Origin: Telopea speciosissima
Lineage: Eukaryota; Streptophyta; Magnoliopsida; Proteales; Proteaceae
DNA: 64,000 nt
Reading direction: 5' to 3'
Assembly (NCBI RefSeq): GCF_018873765.1
Contig: NC_057924.1
Coordinates: forward strand, 9,238,001 to 9,302,000
In this document: in pieces, positions 11,912 through 23,593 of the stretch
Layout: every line of letters begins with the position of its first letter
Numbering within the stretch: the first letter of the stretch is position 1
The notes under the pieces: generated by a model
What the model saw: only the letters and a program-made list of their open reading frames with translations
Database searches by the model: none
What the model was told of the DNA's origin: nothing
Made by a program: the position numbers and the translations under genes

Positions 11912-12995
11912 ATGAAAGAATGCGAGCTCTGCAAATATCCTGCAAGGACGTATTGCGAATCTGATCAAGCTAGCTTGTGTTGGGACTGCGATGCGAAGGT
12001 TCACTGTGCCAACTTCCTCGTCGCTAGGCATTCTAGGAGTCTGCTTTGCCATGTTTGTCAATCGGCGACGCCTTGGAAAGCTTCGGGAGCGAAGCTTGGA
12101 CAGGCGGTTTCGGTTTGCGAGAGGTGTGTTAATAACTGTAATGGCAGGGATGAGAGAGATGAGAGAGGCGAAGTAGAAGGTCAGGCAGTAAATGACGGCG
12201 AAGATGAGATTGAAGAAGAAACAGAAGATGATGACGACGATGAAGATGAAGATGATTCTGAAGATGACGAAGATGGAGAAAATCAGGTCGTCCCCTGGTC
12301 TTCCACTCCGCCTCCACCAATCACCAGTTCTTCGAGTGGTGATGAGTCTTCAAGTAGTGCCCACAACAGAGGTATCGAGGAATCAACGAGGCTATATTCA
12401 TTAAAAAGGATGCGCGAGAATGCAGATCTTGGTTGTCAAGTATGTATCGATTTTCTTCTGTTTCTTTATCGCCTCTGTTTTCTTTTTCGCGATCGCACTC
12501 TAATATTAAACATAGCCTTTGTGCTTTCGAAACAAAAAACTTAATTGATTTAAGCTTTTTGCTGCTCTTATCTGGATTTTAAAAAATCTGCGGCAAAAAA
12601 GATTATCGGAGATAATTTTCTGTTTCTTCGTTTCTACTTCACCACCTGTTTAGACTGTTTTGACTGCGTCTATTCCTCCCCCATTGCAGGATGATCTCCA
12701 CTGCGCGGCTTCCGACCCAAACAACAATAGGGCGTTGGTGGAGCCAGGGGCTGGATCCTCAAACGACGACGAAGTAACCTCTTGTGGTTCTTTCAGGCCT
12801 TTGAAAAACCTAAAGAGAACTCCGACGACTTCATCGGTCCAACCGGAATCTAGAGCGGCGGCACTCCTCTGCTCGCTAGAGAGATTCCAGCACGACAGAC
12901 TCTCCGGCGAAGACGCAACTGCAATGATACTCGGAATCTGCAAATTAACCAAAGATCCTGATGCCGTTGATATCGTTTCTATTGATCATCATTAG
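11912..12995 (+). CDS. B-box zinc finger protein, BBX28/BBX29-like
   Basis: Two exons, 11912-12439 and 12690-12995, joined in phase 0 (donor CAA|GTATGT, acceptor TTGCAG|GATGAT), give 277 residues. Residues 4-40 form a B-box with zinc ligands C4, C7, C15, D18, C23, C26, H31 and H40. The following segment (LLCHVCQSATPWKASG, about 44-59, then CERC) is the conserved extension of the single-B-box group V. An acidic run covers about 95-124. The C-terminus has the conserved helix ALLCSLERFQHDRLSGEDA and no CCT domain. Family members are nuclear transcription co-regulators in light signalling (BBX28/29 act with HY5 and COP1). Close function here is inferred from the domain pattern. The start is the first ATG in frame and abuts the B-box as in relatives. 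Confidence 0.9.
12440..12689 (+). other. BBX intron
   Basis: A 250-bp GT-AG intron with a pyrimidine-rich tract before CATTGCAG. The frame shift-free join to the ALLCSLERF exon supports it. Confidence 0.85.
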
Positions 12996-14690
12996 CCGTC
13001 GGATCTGAATCAGTTTTATTTTCTTCTCTTAATTAATATCTCATTATAAACTGTTAATCTTGATTGATCCCTCTAACTCGCTGTTAGCCATGTATTAACC
13101 TTGAGATTTCTTTCGATCTTCATGTATGTGTTTGGGGCCATTTAATTCATCACTGTCAAAGTGTTGGTGTTCGGTGTTGCTTTGCTTCCAAATGTGCGTG
13201 GCTGCGGGTTGCTGGTGTTTGTGGTTCTACTGATTATGCTTGGCACACATCTAACATGCGCCGGCTTGGTACGTCTAATTCCTTATCACCCATACCTTGC
13301 CAAAAGACGGTTACTTTGTATGGAGTCATGATATGAATTCTCTGTTATTGCTTTACCGCCACATGTTTCCTGCCATCCTTTCCAGTTTCCACACTTCTAT
13401 AATTCTATTCCGTTCTTCCCAACTTTTTTTTTCTTTTTAGGTAATTCGTTCTTCGCAACTGCTTTGTGTGATATTGATTGCATGCCAGAATTTCTAGTGG
13501 ACTACAGTGGTCTTAATTTTGAAACATTGGTAGACTAACATGCGCCGGGGGTTGGGGTTGGGATTAGGGATGTAAACTGATCCGATACGGATCCAGATAT
13601 TCATAGATTTTCTAACCTGTTAAATCTTTAAAAACCCTCTATATCATTAGTTAGATATCTATTTGAATTGAATAATGTGAATCAAATTTGAATTTTCGAT
13701 TACCCATGTAATTCCCATGCTAGTGGGGTACCTTAGGAGTAAAAATAAGTATTAAAATCCGCTGCAGTATTGGTGGGGATGGTGGTGCACATCTGGTGAT
13801 ATAACAGAGACCATGTGTGTCATGTGTACCATCTAGCCTCTAATGTGCCGTTGGGATATGCATCGCCGCCCCGCTAGTATTACAGAGGATCCTGGTCCGG
13901 ACTCCAGAATAACAGTGCCTCGCTTTACCAACAAGCTTTGTTGGAGTTTATGTTTGTTTCAAGACAAGTGGAATGAAACTGAGGAAGCTCTCCGAATTAG
14001 AAAACGACAGCACAAGTTTCTTAATTATATGAACTGCGTGACACTGTGACCTCATGTCTTTGCTTTCGGCTTCTCAGATTATGGCTTTACGTTATACCAT
14101 TTTTCTGGCTTGATTTTCTCTTCGCATCTCTTCTACTTGGAAGATATTTTGGAATGGAGTTCTTTTTTTAATATAAAATCACTTGGATTAAAAACAAGAT
14201 TAGTATCAATTATTTGCCCATCACATCAGGTGATTGGACCTTATTTGTTTACGAATAGGAAACAATATATTTAAGAATAACCTTATTGGAACATGAGATT
14301 TGTGACCTGGGTGTAACACACCACGTGCATCCCAAAATGTTTTGCCTTTTTCCATCCTTATTAATCAATTTTTTAAATTGCAATTTCAGTTTACATAATA
14401 TCTTAGTAAGCAAGATTAGTTACATGTGGTGGAGGTTGTAGCTTTTAGAGGGTAGTTAAATGGAATGGTTTTCTTTTTTTTTTTATGTTTTTGGTGGCTG
14501 TGGTGTATCGTTAGGCAAATCTTCCACCGTGGAAATTTGTGGTGCTGTGATAGAGATATTGGATTCTGGTTCTCGTGATCTGCGACAGTTACAAGAGAAT
14601 CGTAGCCCAATATTTCTTGCTTTTGTAACTTGTCATGAAAGCCACTTCTATATTCCTCTCTATAGGTGTGGACTTTGACAGCGCCTAGAT
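12996..14690. other. BBX 3' flank and intergenic DNA
   Basis: The first 150 bp are AT-rich and probably carry the BBX 3' UTR. One end of a hAT-like MITE (GGGATGTAAACTGATCCG) lies at about 13567. No further gene is supported; short frames at 13843 and 14460 have no recognisable product. Confidence 0.45.
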
Positions 14691-15060
14691 TTTTTTTTTT
14701 TTTTTTGATAGAAAACAAATTTATTTATTTAAATACGTGCAACTCAAGGTATCCAAGTTACAAATTTCAAATAATCAAAGAGTATAGCATAATCAATTAG
14801 TTTTACAAGCACAAAACAAGGCCTTTTGTACCAAGAAGTCAATCGCGCTGTTAATCTTCATGGAGATATGGTGGAAAGAGCAACTCCGAATGAAAATTGT
14901 TAGGTGCTTGATGTCATGCACTAGATGAAGCACCTCATAGGGGGGAAGGGAGCAAACTGTCTGACAAATAAGAGCTCAAAGCTTTACTATCTGATTCCTC
15001 CTCCAAGTCTTTAATACCTTCCGCTATACAGTAAAGAAGGCCTGATCTTAGGGATTGGAC
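14691..15060 (-). mobile_element. Probable LINE 3' end, minus strand
   Basis: A T tract at about 14691-14706 followed by GATAGAAAACAAATTTATTT has the form of a LINE 3' terminus with its poly-A tail read backwards. The next 350 bp have no intact frame. Assignment rests on the tail alone. Confidence 0.35.
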
Positions 15061-15315
15061 CTAGAATTTGAACGAACTTAATAAAGAGTACCAACTTCAT
15101 GGCCTTGGGTACAAACTTTTGTCTCTTTAAAAGATTAATTTGGGCTGGCAGGTTTGGATAGAAATGGAATCTCCTAAATACTGAGGCTATAGTTTTTTGC
15201 TACGTGTGGCTTTCTTGTAAAAGGAAAATAAATGGAGGAAAATTTTGTGGTGTACAATATGGCACATTGCCTTAAAAGTATGCAGTTGTGCAAGTTTGGC
15301 ACTGTCCGCCGAGTT

Positions 15316-15458
15316 CAGATCTGCTACCCACATGGGGATGGGTGGGAACAGATCTGAACCCTCCATGGGGGTGTGAGACCCATCTCTAGGGTGTGGGACT
15401 CACGCCCCATGGAGGGGTCAGATCTGTCCCCACCCGTCCCCATGTGGGTAGCTGATCC
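15316..15458. repeat. GC-rich fold-back element
   Basis: The arms are inverted: the left has CTACCCACATGGGGATGGGT and the right has the complement. They close around a second inverted pair (CCATGGGG with CCCCATGG). No target duplication is obvious. Confidence 0.7.
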
Positions 15459-15833
15459 GGATTCTTGTCCGCCCGAGCCTACCTTGGCCTGCCCTGAGCT
15501 TGAACAAGGCCTAGGCCAAGATACCCTAGACTTGAGGGCAAGCCAAGGCCAGGAATTTCTGGCCCTGCGTCTAGGCCAGGCCGGGCCAGGTTGAGGCTTT
15601 GGGTTGAGCTCAGCTCGGCTCAGCCCAACCATGTCTTCTTCTTCTCTTCGATCTGGCCCAGCTCTGACATATCTCTTTCCCCTTGAAAGAGTTGGTTCAG
15701 AAATTCATATTTCATTTTTCAATCGTGCCATATATAACGCTGAAGGCTAAGATGGACAAGTTATTATATCATCGGTGTCCACTGTACAAGGAATTAAATC
15801 AACAGTGTCCACTCTCTAAAGGTTTTTAATTTC
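15459..15833. other. Intergenic, G/C-skewed CCAAGGC-rich repeat debris
   Basis: About 150 bp of imperfect GGCC and CCAAGGC words, then AT-rich sequence. The phrase GTGTCCACTGTACAAGGAAT at 15776 reappears at 16056, on the far side of the LINE tail. Confidence 0.4.
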
Positions 15834-15846
15834 AATTTCAACTATT

Positions 15847-16052
15847 TCTTTTTTTTTTGGCCGATCAAACAAATCAAAATATTATTGAAAGAAAGAAGAG
15901 AAAAACCTCCTCCTAGATAGGAGAGAAGGGTTTACAATGAAAATAGAGGTCTGACCCCCACCAAACTTTAGACAATCGAAGAAGGGGCTGCACCCTTAGC
16001 AAGGAGATGAGCCTCCTTGTTAAACTTCCTAGCAACATAAAGAAACCCTTCA
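15847..16052 (-). mobile_element. 5'-truncated LINE tail with 13-bp target duplication
   Basis: On the minus strand it encodes the end of a LINE RNase H domain (FLYVARKFNKEAHLLAKGAA), then a short 3' UTR ending TTTGATCGGCC plus poly-A. The direct repeat AATTTCAACTATT lies at 15834-15846 and 16073-16085. That fits target-primed insertion of a heavily 5'-truncated LINE, with about 20 bp of extra local duplication at the 5' junction. Confidence 0.75.
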
Positions 16053-16085
16053 TCAGTGTCCACTGTACAAGGAATTTCAACTATT

Positions 16086-16469
16086 CCTGTTGAATTCTGA
16101 TATATCTCAAAGCCTGTGATGTTCTAGTCCCAAGGGTGAGCATGATGTGCGTATTTCTATTTAATGGATGTTTGAGTGTCAATATTTTTTCATTTTGTAA
16201 TCGGTAAATCCTTTATTTGAGTTAGCGAGTTCTAATAAACCAACAAATTTGATGACTTAGCTAGCTCAGAAGACCCGATCAGTACTCCAAATGCGTAATG
16301 TTGTTCACTACTAGGGCCAATAGGATCAGCCCGGCCCAACCTGACCCCAAGGGCAGGTTAGGGTTGGGTTTTTCAGACCTTGAGTCAGGACTGAGCCTGA
16401 CCTGGACTAGCTAAGGGAACTCAGGGTTAGGCTGAGGTTTAAAAAAACCCGATCCTGTGGGTTGTTATT
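16086..16469. other. Intergenic with GGGTTGGG-rich repeat
   Basis: At about 16310-16450 there is a CCCGACC/GGGTTGGG-rich stretch like that at 34386-35014, probably a hAT MITE relic. Otherwise nothing recognised. Confidence 0.4.
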
Positions 16470-16499
16470 CACGACATTAAAAGTATTCAGCGAAGCTTT

Positions 16500-16698
16500 C
16501 ATGTCTGTGAATTCTTTCATATTAGCAGGGCTGAGAATTGTATTGCTCATGGGATTGCCAAGTGGGCTGTGTCTTATCCTATATATGGGTTTTGGAAGTC
16601 TTCTTTTCTAGAAGATTTACTTTCCATTATACATTGTTTGCTCCCCTCTGTGGATGAATGAAAATTTTGGCCCCATCGGCACTGGTAAAAAAAAAAAC
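16500..16698 (+). mobile_element. LINE RNase H tail with poly-A
   Basis: Reads VCEFFHISRAENCIAHGIAK then WAVSYPIYGFWKSSFLEDLL and a stop at a TGA near 16660, followed by a short 3' UTR and an A tract at about 16686-16697. The SRAEN.IAH.IAKWA phrase is the end of the L1-LINE RNase H domain. A short relic only. Confidence 0.7.
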
Positions 16699-17428
16699 TC
16701 ATTCGCCACTTGCAGAGTGACATGGCTCATCCAAATGCCCATCTGGAAGCCGTTGGATTGGGCGAGGTGTAATGTGGGTGGGTTGGGTGAAGTCTAGCCG
16801 ATACCAGTTCAGATTTCAGACTCAATTTAAACGTCAAGGGACGTCACGGCCCATTTAACCTGTCCCCATGATTAATCCGAAAAACCTTGCCCATGACATA
16901 GAGAAGGTAAAATGTACAACTTTTCAATGATTTATTTCATTTGAAAGTAAAATGATTATTCATTCATTTTCGGTGGATATTTCCCAGAAAAAAAAAGGGT
17001 ATGATCTAAAGAATTCCATTAATTTTTTAAAACAAGAAAATAAAACTTGATGTAAAATATGTACTTTACTACACATTTGACTATTTTTTTTTATCTTGTG
17101 TTTTTGAGTAATGAAAATTTTAACAAGATATAGCTGAAGAAAAGAATACTTTGATAAAAGTGGATGTAGCAAGAACTCCAAATCTCGCCCGGGCACGCAG
17201 CCCAACATACAGGTGCTAGATTGGACTGAGTGCCCTGTCTAATATGCGATGGACGCCCTGCCACGCCACAGGGGATCTGGATCCATCTCTCGGCTGGATC
17301 AGGATAAGCCCAAACTCAACCTTAGGTCATATTTTGGGTTGAGACTTTTGTTAGTCCAAGTTAGAATCGGGTTGTGTTTTAAGGTGGGGTGGGGGGGGAA
17401 TATTGGGCGGCTGCACCGCAGCAAAATT
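16699..17428. other. Intergenic, nothing recognised
   Basis: No gene or clear element. A short G-tract lies near 17390. Confidence 0.45.
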
Positions 17429-17570
17429 ACACTCGAAGATCATGACCAGTTTAGACCAGATGATTCCAGAAGACAATGGTTCCTCTCCCTTTGTAGAATA
17501 CACTCGAAGATCATGACCAGTTTAGACCAGATGATTCCAGAAGACAATGGTTCCTCTCCCTTTGTAGAAT
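17429..17570. repeat. Perfect 71-bp tandem duplication
   Basis: Two copies (17429-17499 and 17500-17570), each starting ACACTCGAAGATCATGACC and ending TTGTAGAAT, appear identical. Very recent, or a sequencing/assembly product. Confidence 0.9.
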
Positions 17571-18830
17571 TTCGAATTTCTTGCTTTTTTTCTTCCCAAT
17601 TTTAAAAGGCGAAACAAGAAAACAATAGTGTTAAGTATTTGTTGTTTCTAATTCGGGAGATTAGATTCTCCCCCTCCCAAACCCAAAAAAAAAAAATAAC
17701 TTTGGGAAAACCATCTTGTTTGGTTACTTTCCTGGGAAGATCTTCACAGTACAAGGAAGAGGCATTGGTGAGGAAAGGACACCAGACTACATGGAAGAGA
17801 GCGTGAACACTGTCCTATAACATGGAAATTGCCAGACTCAACTCACAATTACCAAATCAGGACATCATGTTCATTCCAACCCAAGGCCACCGAGTGGACA
17901 GTAGGCATCTCAACCACCAAAAGGAGTAACAGCAACCTACTGAATAGTGATAAAGACAGAAACTTTAACGTCAAATCAATTTAGCATTCCAGTTTCCAAG
18001 TAGTAGGTTAGCAAACTTATAATCTCTCATTATGGAATGCTAAACTCATCTACCTTATGCAATTACCAGTGTAGCAAACTACTCAAGCTTGCACATAAGA
18101 GAGTGAATACATAAAACAGAGACCAAGTCGGATTTCTACTCACTTCTTGGTTAACTTGTTAGAAACTACAAACCCTACTTAAGATTTTAGAGCTCTTGGA
18201 TTTGGATGTTTTACAATTGATGTCCTCCTCATATTGTGGTATCTCAAATCACGAGCTACAATGGTAATTGCAATAAAGGAAGACCAGATTTCTCTATCAT
18301 GATCTGAAGAAACCCTCTTTAAGTGTGTGCTCATATAGAGAAACCATGTCCTCATATTATAAATTAAAGAGAAAACTACCAAATCAATTCAAAACAAGGT
18401 GAAACTTCAGCCAAGCAGCCTACTAGTTAAATTGAGGTGGGCAGCTGGAGAAAGACTGAAATCTCAATGATGAGGTGGCAAGCTAGAGAAGATTAAAATC
18501 TCCAGAGTTTAGAGGGTTGAGGTAGGGTGTAATTCTAATCCGCAGACAATAGAACTGGAATTGTTCAATTCAAGTGATGTATAAACAAAGAATGGTGTTA
18601 GATGGGACGATATATGTGATGTCTAATGTGCACTAAAGTAGAAAAATTGTATATGCAGAAGAGATTATAGGAGACAAAAACAGAGAATAAAACAAACCAA
18701 CTGACCTAAGGGTGTGAAATAGAATAAGGCTGGAAACAACTCCACAGATCTAGAAAAGTGAGAGCAGAAGAAAAGAAGAATAGAATATCAAATACTAACA
18801 ATCTACGTCGTAATTGAGGAAATCCATCCT
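17571..18830. other. Intergenic, nothing recognised
   Basis: About 1.26 kb of AT-rich DNA with no convincing gene on either strand. Confidence 0.45.
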
Positions 18831-19273
18831 CAAAGCCACCGTGAATCCAAATATGATCAAGAGAAATTATTACTCCTAGTTGCTGAGAAAATCAACTTAA
18901 TTGATAAAAAGGGCCACATTACATCTCATTTACAAGGGAATAGGATTATCCAAATACTTCTCACCCTTGGGACTAAACAAATCCAATTATAACTCAACAA
19001 CAGGAGCTAATTTAGAAACTAAGAAGAAATAGAAACTGACTAAGAAAATAGATCAAACTTCTGAGTCCTAACAGAAATAGGAGCTATCATATCAAAAGTT
19101 AACTGACTATTAACGAAGCCTAGTAGAAATTCGATGCATGCAAAACCAAATAAACAAGGGAAACTGACAAAAGAGGATATAAAAGAGGCCTAGGAGTTGA
19201 CCAACCATAATGTTCAGGATGAACTACCGGCCGCAAGTAGGATGGGCTATTTTAGCCCTTCTCATGGGCTCCG
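18830..19273 (-). mobile_element. LTR-like relic, minus orientation
   Basis: Read on the minus strand, it has the layout of an LTR of the type seen at 41283 and 21724: repeated words for AATTAGTTTC-like tracts, then a transcript-end-like AATGTGGCCC tract. It has no coding content. Assignment is by resemblance only. Confidence 0.35.
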
Positions 19274-19740
19274 TGATGCAGATCAGGGGTACTCCATAAA
19301 GTACCAAAGCAGGAACTAGGCCAAGTCCAAAAACAGACCTGCAGTTCCTCCTTGAACCAGTTTTTGGTTCAGCCAAGCCTTGCAGTTAGGGAGTTAACTG
19401 GTTCTCTCAAAACCTGATCGTGGGGGGTCTCTTAGAGTCCTAGTCTTTTGTTATTTGTTATTTTAATGTATGTAGTAAGGCTGGATTAGGGCATATAAGT
19501 CCACACTTGTTTTCCTTCCTTATTTTTAGTTTTTTATTTGGATTAGGACACTCCAAATAGCCTGTGGCTAGGAAGAGATAGTTTCAGTTTCAGATCCAGC
19601 TTGCCTTTTACAATTTTTTTTAAGAGTCAGAGACCAATTCTCAAATCTATATAATGATGTAAAGGGCTAAGCTTCCCCACGAATTTACGAGTTCAATGAA
19701 GTTCAGTGTAATGTAGTCCTAGATTGGTTAGGGACCAACT
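19274..19740 (+). mobile_element. LTR-like relic beginning TGATGCAGAT
   Basis: It starts TGATGCAGATCAGGGG, the same head as the gypsy-type LTRs at 41283 and 43514. It runs through TTTATTTGGATTAG and a CTATATAATGATGTAA promoter/leader-like segment. A fossil LTR, partner not identified. Confidence 0.45.
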
Positions 19741-20565
19741 AGGAGCCAGTAAACCTGGATTTGATATGAACCGGTGGTCCGATTAGGTCAAAAATAGGGT
19801 TTTAGGTCAAAATTAGGGTTAGGGTTTGAGGCGTTGGTTATGCTAGGCAGGTGTAGGGGAGTCTATCAGTGAAGTTCCTGAGATGTTTTGATGGATGGAA
19901 GCGTGTAAACTAGAATAGGCAACCAATTAGGGTTAGGGTTTCGGGTTTTGGAAAAGAGGAAAAGATGGATTTCTAGGGTTTGGCTGGACAGAAGTTAAAT
20001 AAACTTGAATGGTTTTCTTAGGAGGGTATGAAGGATAATTGGTTAGATTTGTAGACTATTTTGACTGTTGGTTTGGGCTGGGCAGAAATTAGGGTTCTGG
20101 GTTTTGATTTGAGATGGGGGGGAATTAAGGTTTCAATAGTTGGAACGGGCAGCAAGGGAGACCGAGTTCTCCTACTGGGCAGTAGGTGTTGTGGTTGAAA
20201 TTTGATGGATTTCTGATGGTTGGTTATGTCTAGATAGAGTTATGGTTGTTGGGAAATTGAAAATAAAAAGGGGACAACTTAGGGTTGGGCTGTAGAGGAT
20301 TAGGACAAGAAGTATGGGGTTGGGGAGATCTCAAACTTACTTGCAGTTGCAAAGGATAAACGGCAGCAGCAGAAACTTGAATAAAAATAGAAGCTTGGAC
20401 AGAAAACTTGAATAAAAATCAGATCTTGAACTTGAGAGGAACCACCCGAGCTTCACACCGCAAAGTGTCGATTGGATCAGACACCAATCCCACCAACGAA
20501 CCACCCAGGCTTCACACCGCAAGGTGTCGATCAGATCAAACACCGATCCTACCAGCCTTGATCAA
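19741..20565. other. Intergenic or retroelement interior, uncoding
   Basis: Rich in TTAGGGTT words early on. At about 20440-20540 there is a local duplication of a segment containing GCTTCACACCGCAA. No coding domain is recognised. Confidence 0.4.
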
Positions 20566-21285
20566 ACCAAGGTTCTAAAACTCGGATCTCGGTACCAACT
20601 CGGTTCTGGGAAAAACCGAGTCAAGTCGAGGTCTCGGCGAAATCTCGCCGAGTTGGTCATTTTTTTTTCCCGACTCGAAGCCTCATCTCGGTGGGTTTTA
20701 GACCTAGTTTGGGTCTGAAACTTGGTATTCAACCTATTTTAGGCTATTTAAACACAATGGCACTATCAGATTTTGCAAAAACAAAATCCAAATATGAATC
20801 ACAGTTTAAGTCTTGAAATCCATCCAAAAATTGAAGAAAGAGAGTTGTTTTGGGAAGAAGAGACTAAGACAGTACGTTTGGGGGTTTTGGGAAGAAGAGA
20901 CTAAGAGAGAATACGTTAGGTGGGCATTAAAATGGTAGATGGGCCGTTAAAAGGGTAGATGGACATTAAAATGGTAGATGGGCCATTAAAAGGATAGATG
21001 GGAATTAAAAGAGTAACTTAGGTGGGCATTAAAATGATAGATGGGCCATTAAAAGGGTAGATGGGCATTAAAAATGGATCAGACCGAGATATCGACCCGA
21101 GATCCGAGATCTCGGCGAGCTATGGACAAGATGGCTAATAAAAATGGTTCAAAACGAGATATCGAACCGAGATCCAAGATCTTGGCGAGATCTCACACTT
21201 TTGAAAATCGCCTTAACTCTCGTCTCGTTTTTTCAAAAAACCGAGAAACTTGGCGAGATCTCGCGAGTTCTCGAGCTATGGATCA
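20565..21285. repeat. CTCGGCGAGATCTCG-rich dispersed repeat
   Basis: Begins CAAGGTTCTAAAACTCGG and ends CGAGTTCTCGAGCTATGG, an imperfect inverted pair. The inside is dense in CTCGGCGAGA words and holds the minisatellite at 20921. It looks like a non-autonomous DNA transposon, but no target duplication is proven. Confidence 0.5.
20921..21075. repeat. About 20-bp minisatellite, roughly 8 units
   Basis: Units alternate between GGGCATTAAAATGGTAGAT and GGGCCATTAAAAGGGTAGAT, with one longer unit inserted near 21015. It lies inside the larger repeat at 20565. Confidence 0.85.
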
Positions 21286-21724
21286 ATAAACAAAAATCTT
21301 TAATGGAGGAGAAGAGCAGCAAAAGCTTTTCATTACGTCTTCAATATTTGCCCCCCTTACAACCTTATATAAAAGACTCAAAAATAGACTCCTACTCTAA
21401 AAAGGAAAGGCCTAACCCAATCCTTAACCTATTAGGTAACTTAAACTGACTAGGAAAGTGAAATAACAAAGGAAATAGACTCAAAACATGGCTGGACTCA
21501 TAGAATCCTAATCCAGCCCAACTTAAATAACAATTTAATAGTCACATGACCACTTAACCAAATAAAAAGACATCTACTAACTAATCCCGTATGTAACCTT
21601 ATTACCCATAGTTTAGACTAATAAAAGTGGCCGATTACATAGAAAACCCAATACATGTATATAACCCAAAGCTAGACTCATTCCTAATAAAAAAAAGCCC
21701 AGTTTGGTGATAAATCTGCATCAC
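21286..21724 (-). mobile_element. Solo LTR-like sequence, minus strand
   Basis: On the minus strand it starts TGATGCAGATTTATCACC at 21724. It runs through a transcript-like end (GACGTAATGAAAAGC near 21320). It shares its TGATGCAGAT head with other LTRs in the window. No internal domain adjoins it. Treated as a fossil solo LTR. Confidence 0.5.
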
Positions 21725-22870
21725 AGTGTGATTCAGAATTTCTATTGTGAGATGCAGCAGGCCCTTGGTGAGATGCTAAGGTGAGGCTGGTGGGATTCCA
21801 GCCAAGTTCCAAGCAGGAAGCTTGGATCATATCTCTTCTTATCATTCTTATTATCTTTTTCTTTTCTTTTCGTCAAACTCAGGTACAGACACTTTCTACT
21901 TTCCTGCACATACTTTCTAGGTATGCTCTGAGTTCATTTTATACTGAATTTTGAATCTGATTTCAATTCTGTTTTCAAAACCATCAATCAGATCTGACTC
22001 TTATCCATTCCTGGTTTCAAAATATGATATTGCCGTTGGTTTAACAGAGTCCTATACCAAATCTGAATCTCAGTTTCTTCCTATACTTGAATTGAATTCT
22101 GGTTTCTAATTTCAGACTGATATTATGTTGCTACTCTGAGTTCTGTAACTTCTGTTCCTATTCTGATCATCTTTTGATTGCATTAATTGGACAATTTAAT
22201 TTTTGAGCTTGTTTACTGTTATGGAACCCTAATACCAGAATCCTATCTTCAGCAGGATATATCTCCATGATTCCAGATCAGACCATCAGATCTGAGTCAG
22301 GTTTTGAAGAATTGTTCTCCTCCTTCAAACTGACCTTCAACCAGCCTTTTAGCCAGATCAGAATCTCTGATTCTCTGTTATTAAATTTCTCTTGAAGCCT
22401 GATTTCTTTCTTAACTGCAATTCTGGTTTTCTTCTCGATTTCTGAACCTAGGAGCCTTAGGTGACTAGAAACCCATCACAAAGCCCATGGCCTGCACTGC
22501 TCAAAAAGACCTATTATTTTCATTTTCTTTCTAGATTACATAAGCATTATTTCTTATGATTCAATCTTTCCTTAACCCCCCCTCTCCCCCCCAAAAAAAA
22601 AAAAAAATTTTCATTTCAAATTTTGAACAAAACAAATGCATTTAGTACAAAACAAGCTTCTCTATGGATGGATGTACTGAGTACAACAAAGGTACAAGGT
22701 TTCGCTCAATTTTGTGAAACATTTTGGTTTCAGAAATGTTGGAAATGAAATATAATGTGATAATGTGGAACATCAAAGTTAGACCGAAACGGTCTTATAC
22801 TCTTATGAATAGTTTGCCGATATTTCGGTTGAAACTGTACTAAACCCTTTATATATAAAACCACATTCCG
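21725..22870. other. Intergenic, nothing firmly recognised
   Basis: T/C-rich DNA with repeated TCTGATTTC-like words. Possibly the untranslated interior of the neighbouring LTR relic. No gene supported. Confidence 0.4.
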
Positions 22871-22971
22871 TGCTCTTCATCTGGTTTCAACAGAAAACCT
22901 TGAAAAACTCTATTTTGCTTGCTCTTTTGGCCAAATCACTGTCATAAAAGAGCGCTTGGGCAATAGAGCAC

Positions 22972-23175
22972 TGCAGTGGAAGCAACGATTTTCTGCGTTG
23001 TTGAAAATTTTGTGCAAGATCCAAAGTTGGAGGTATATCAATTTTCCCAAAAACTAGTTTTTGCAACCAAAAAAAAAAATAGATAAATACTTTGGTGGTT
23101 GGCATTCAATTTTTTATATGTTACACACACAGTGGAAGCGATGATTTGCTGCATTGTTGGAAGATTTTTGCACGG
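22972..23175 (+). repeat. Local duplication of a 45-bp segment
   Basis: The segments starting AGTGGAAGC at 22972 and 23131 align over about 45 bp (roughly 80%). The second lies at the start of the gene-like remnant. Confidence 0.6.
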
Positions 23176-23593
23176 GGGGCAGTGGCGTGCATCATCATAT
23201 GGCACAGGAAGCACCGATTCTGGCTGTACTGGATATTGTCTCTTTAGGCAGTTTAGCTCTTCATCATCATTACTCTCTGCCTCTGAGTATGAGGGTCAGT
23301 CACACTGGGTCAGATTTTGTGGATAACATCCTCTCGTTCCCAGCCCCCCACCATACATGCCGGTGGCAGTTCCACAGCCACTATCCAGTAGCAGTGGCTC
23401 ACGATCGAGTTCCTCACATTTCGGAGATCAATAGACAAACCTATTTATAGGCTATTGTGGAGGACTTCGATTGTTTCTTCCACCATTCTATGAATGGCCA
23501 GCTTTTGTGATACAGTCGAAGGATAACTTAATTTGGCACCAGCAACAACATTCTAGTGGTTTTGATCCTGCCCGGCACTCATTTCAATTCTAA
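23131..23593 (+). pseudogene. Unrecognised gene remnant, one frame with two stops
   Basis: One frame stays coherent for over 400 bp with only two in-frame stops (TAA near 23324 and TAG near 23432). The peptide has biased but protein-like runs: GSTDSGCTGYCLFRQFSSS, then PPPYMPVAVPQPLSSSSG, then FYEWPAFVIQSKDNLIWHQQ, ending ARHSFQF before a TAA. I do not recognise the family. Chance is possible because the composition is low-complexity in part, but the aromatic-rich last third looks genuine. Confidence 0.35.

Noticed and set aside
12129-12404. Frames overlapping BBX exon 1 on both strands
   Set aside because: Shadows of the acidic GAT/GAA-rich coding stretch.
19790-19960. TTAGGG words as an interstitial telomere
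   Set aside because: Spaced, irregular GGGTTAGGGTTT-like words without a regular 7-bp array.
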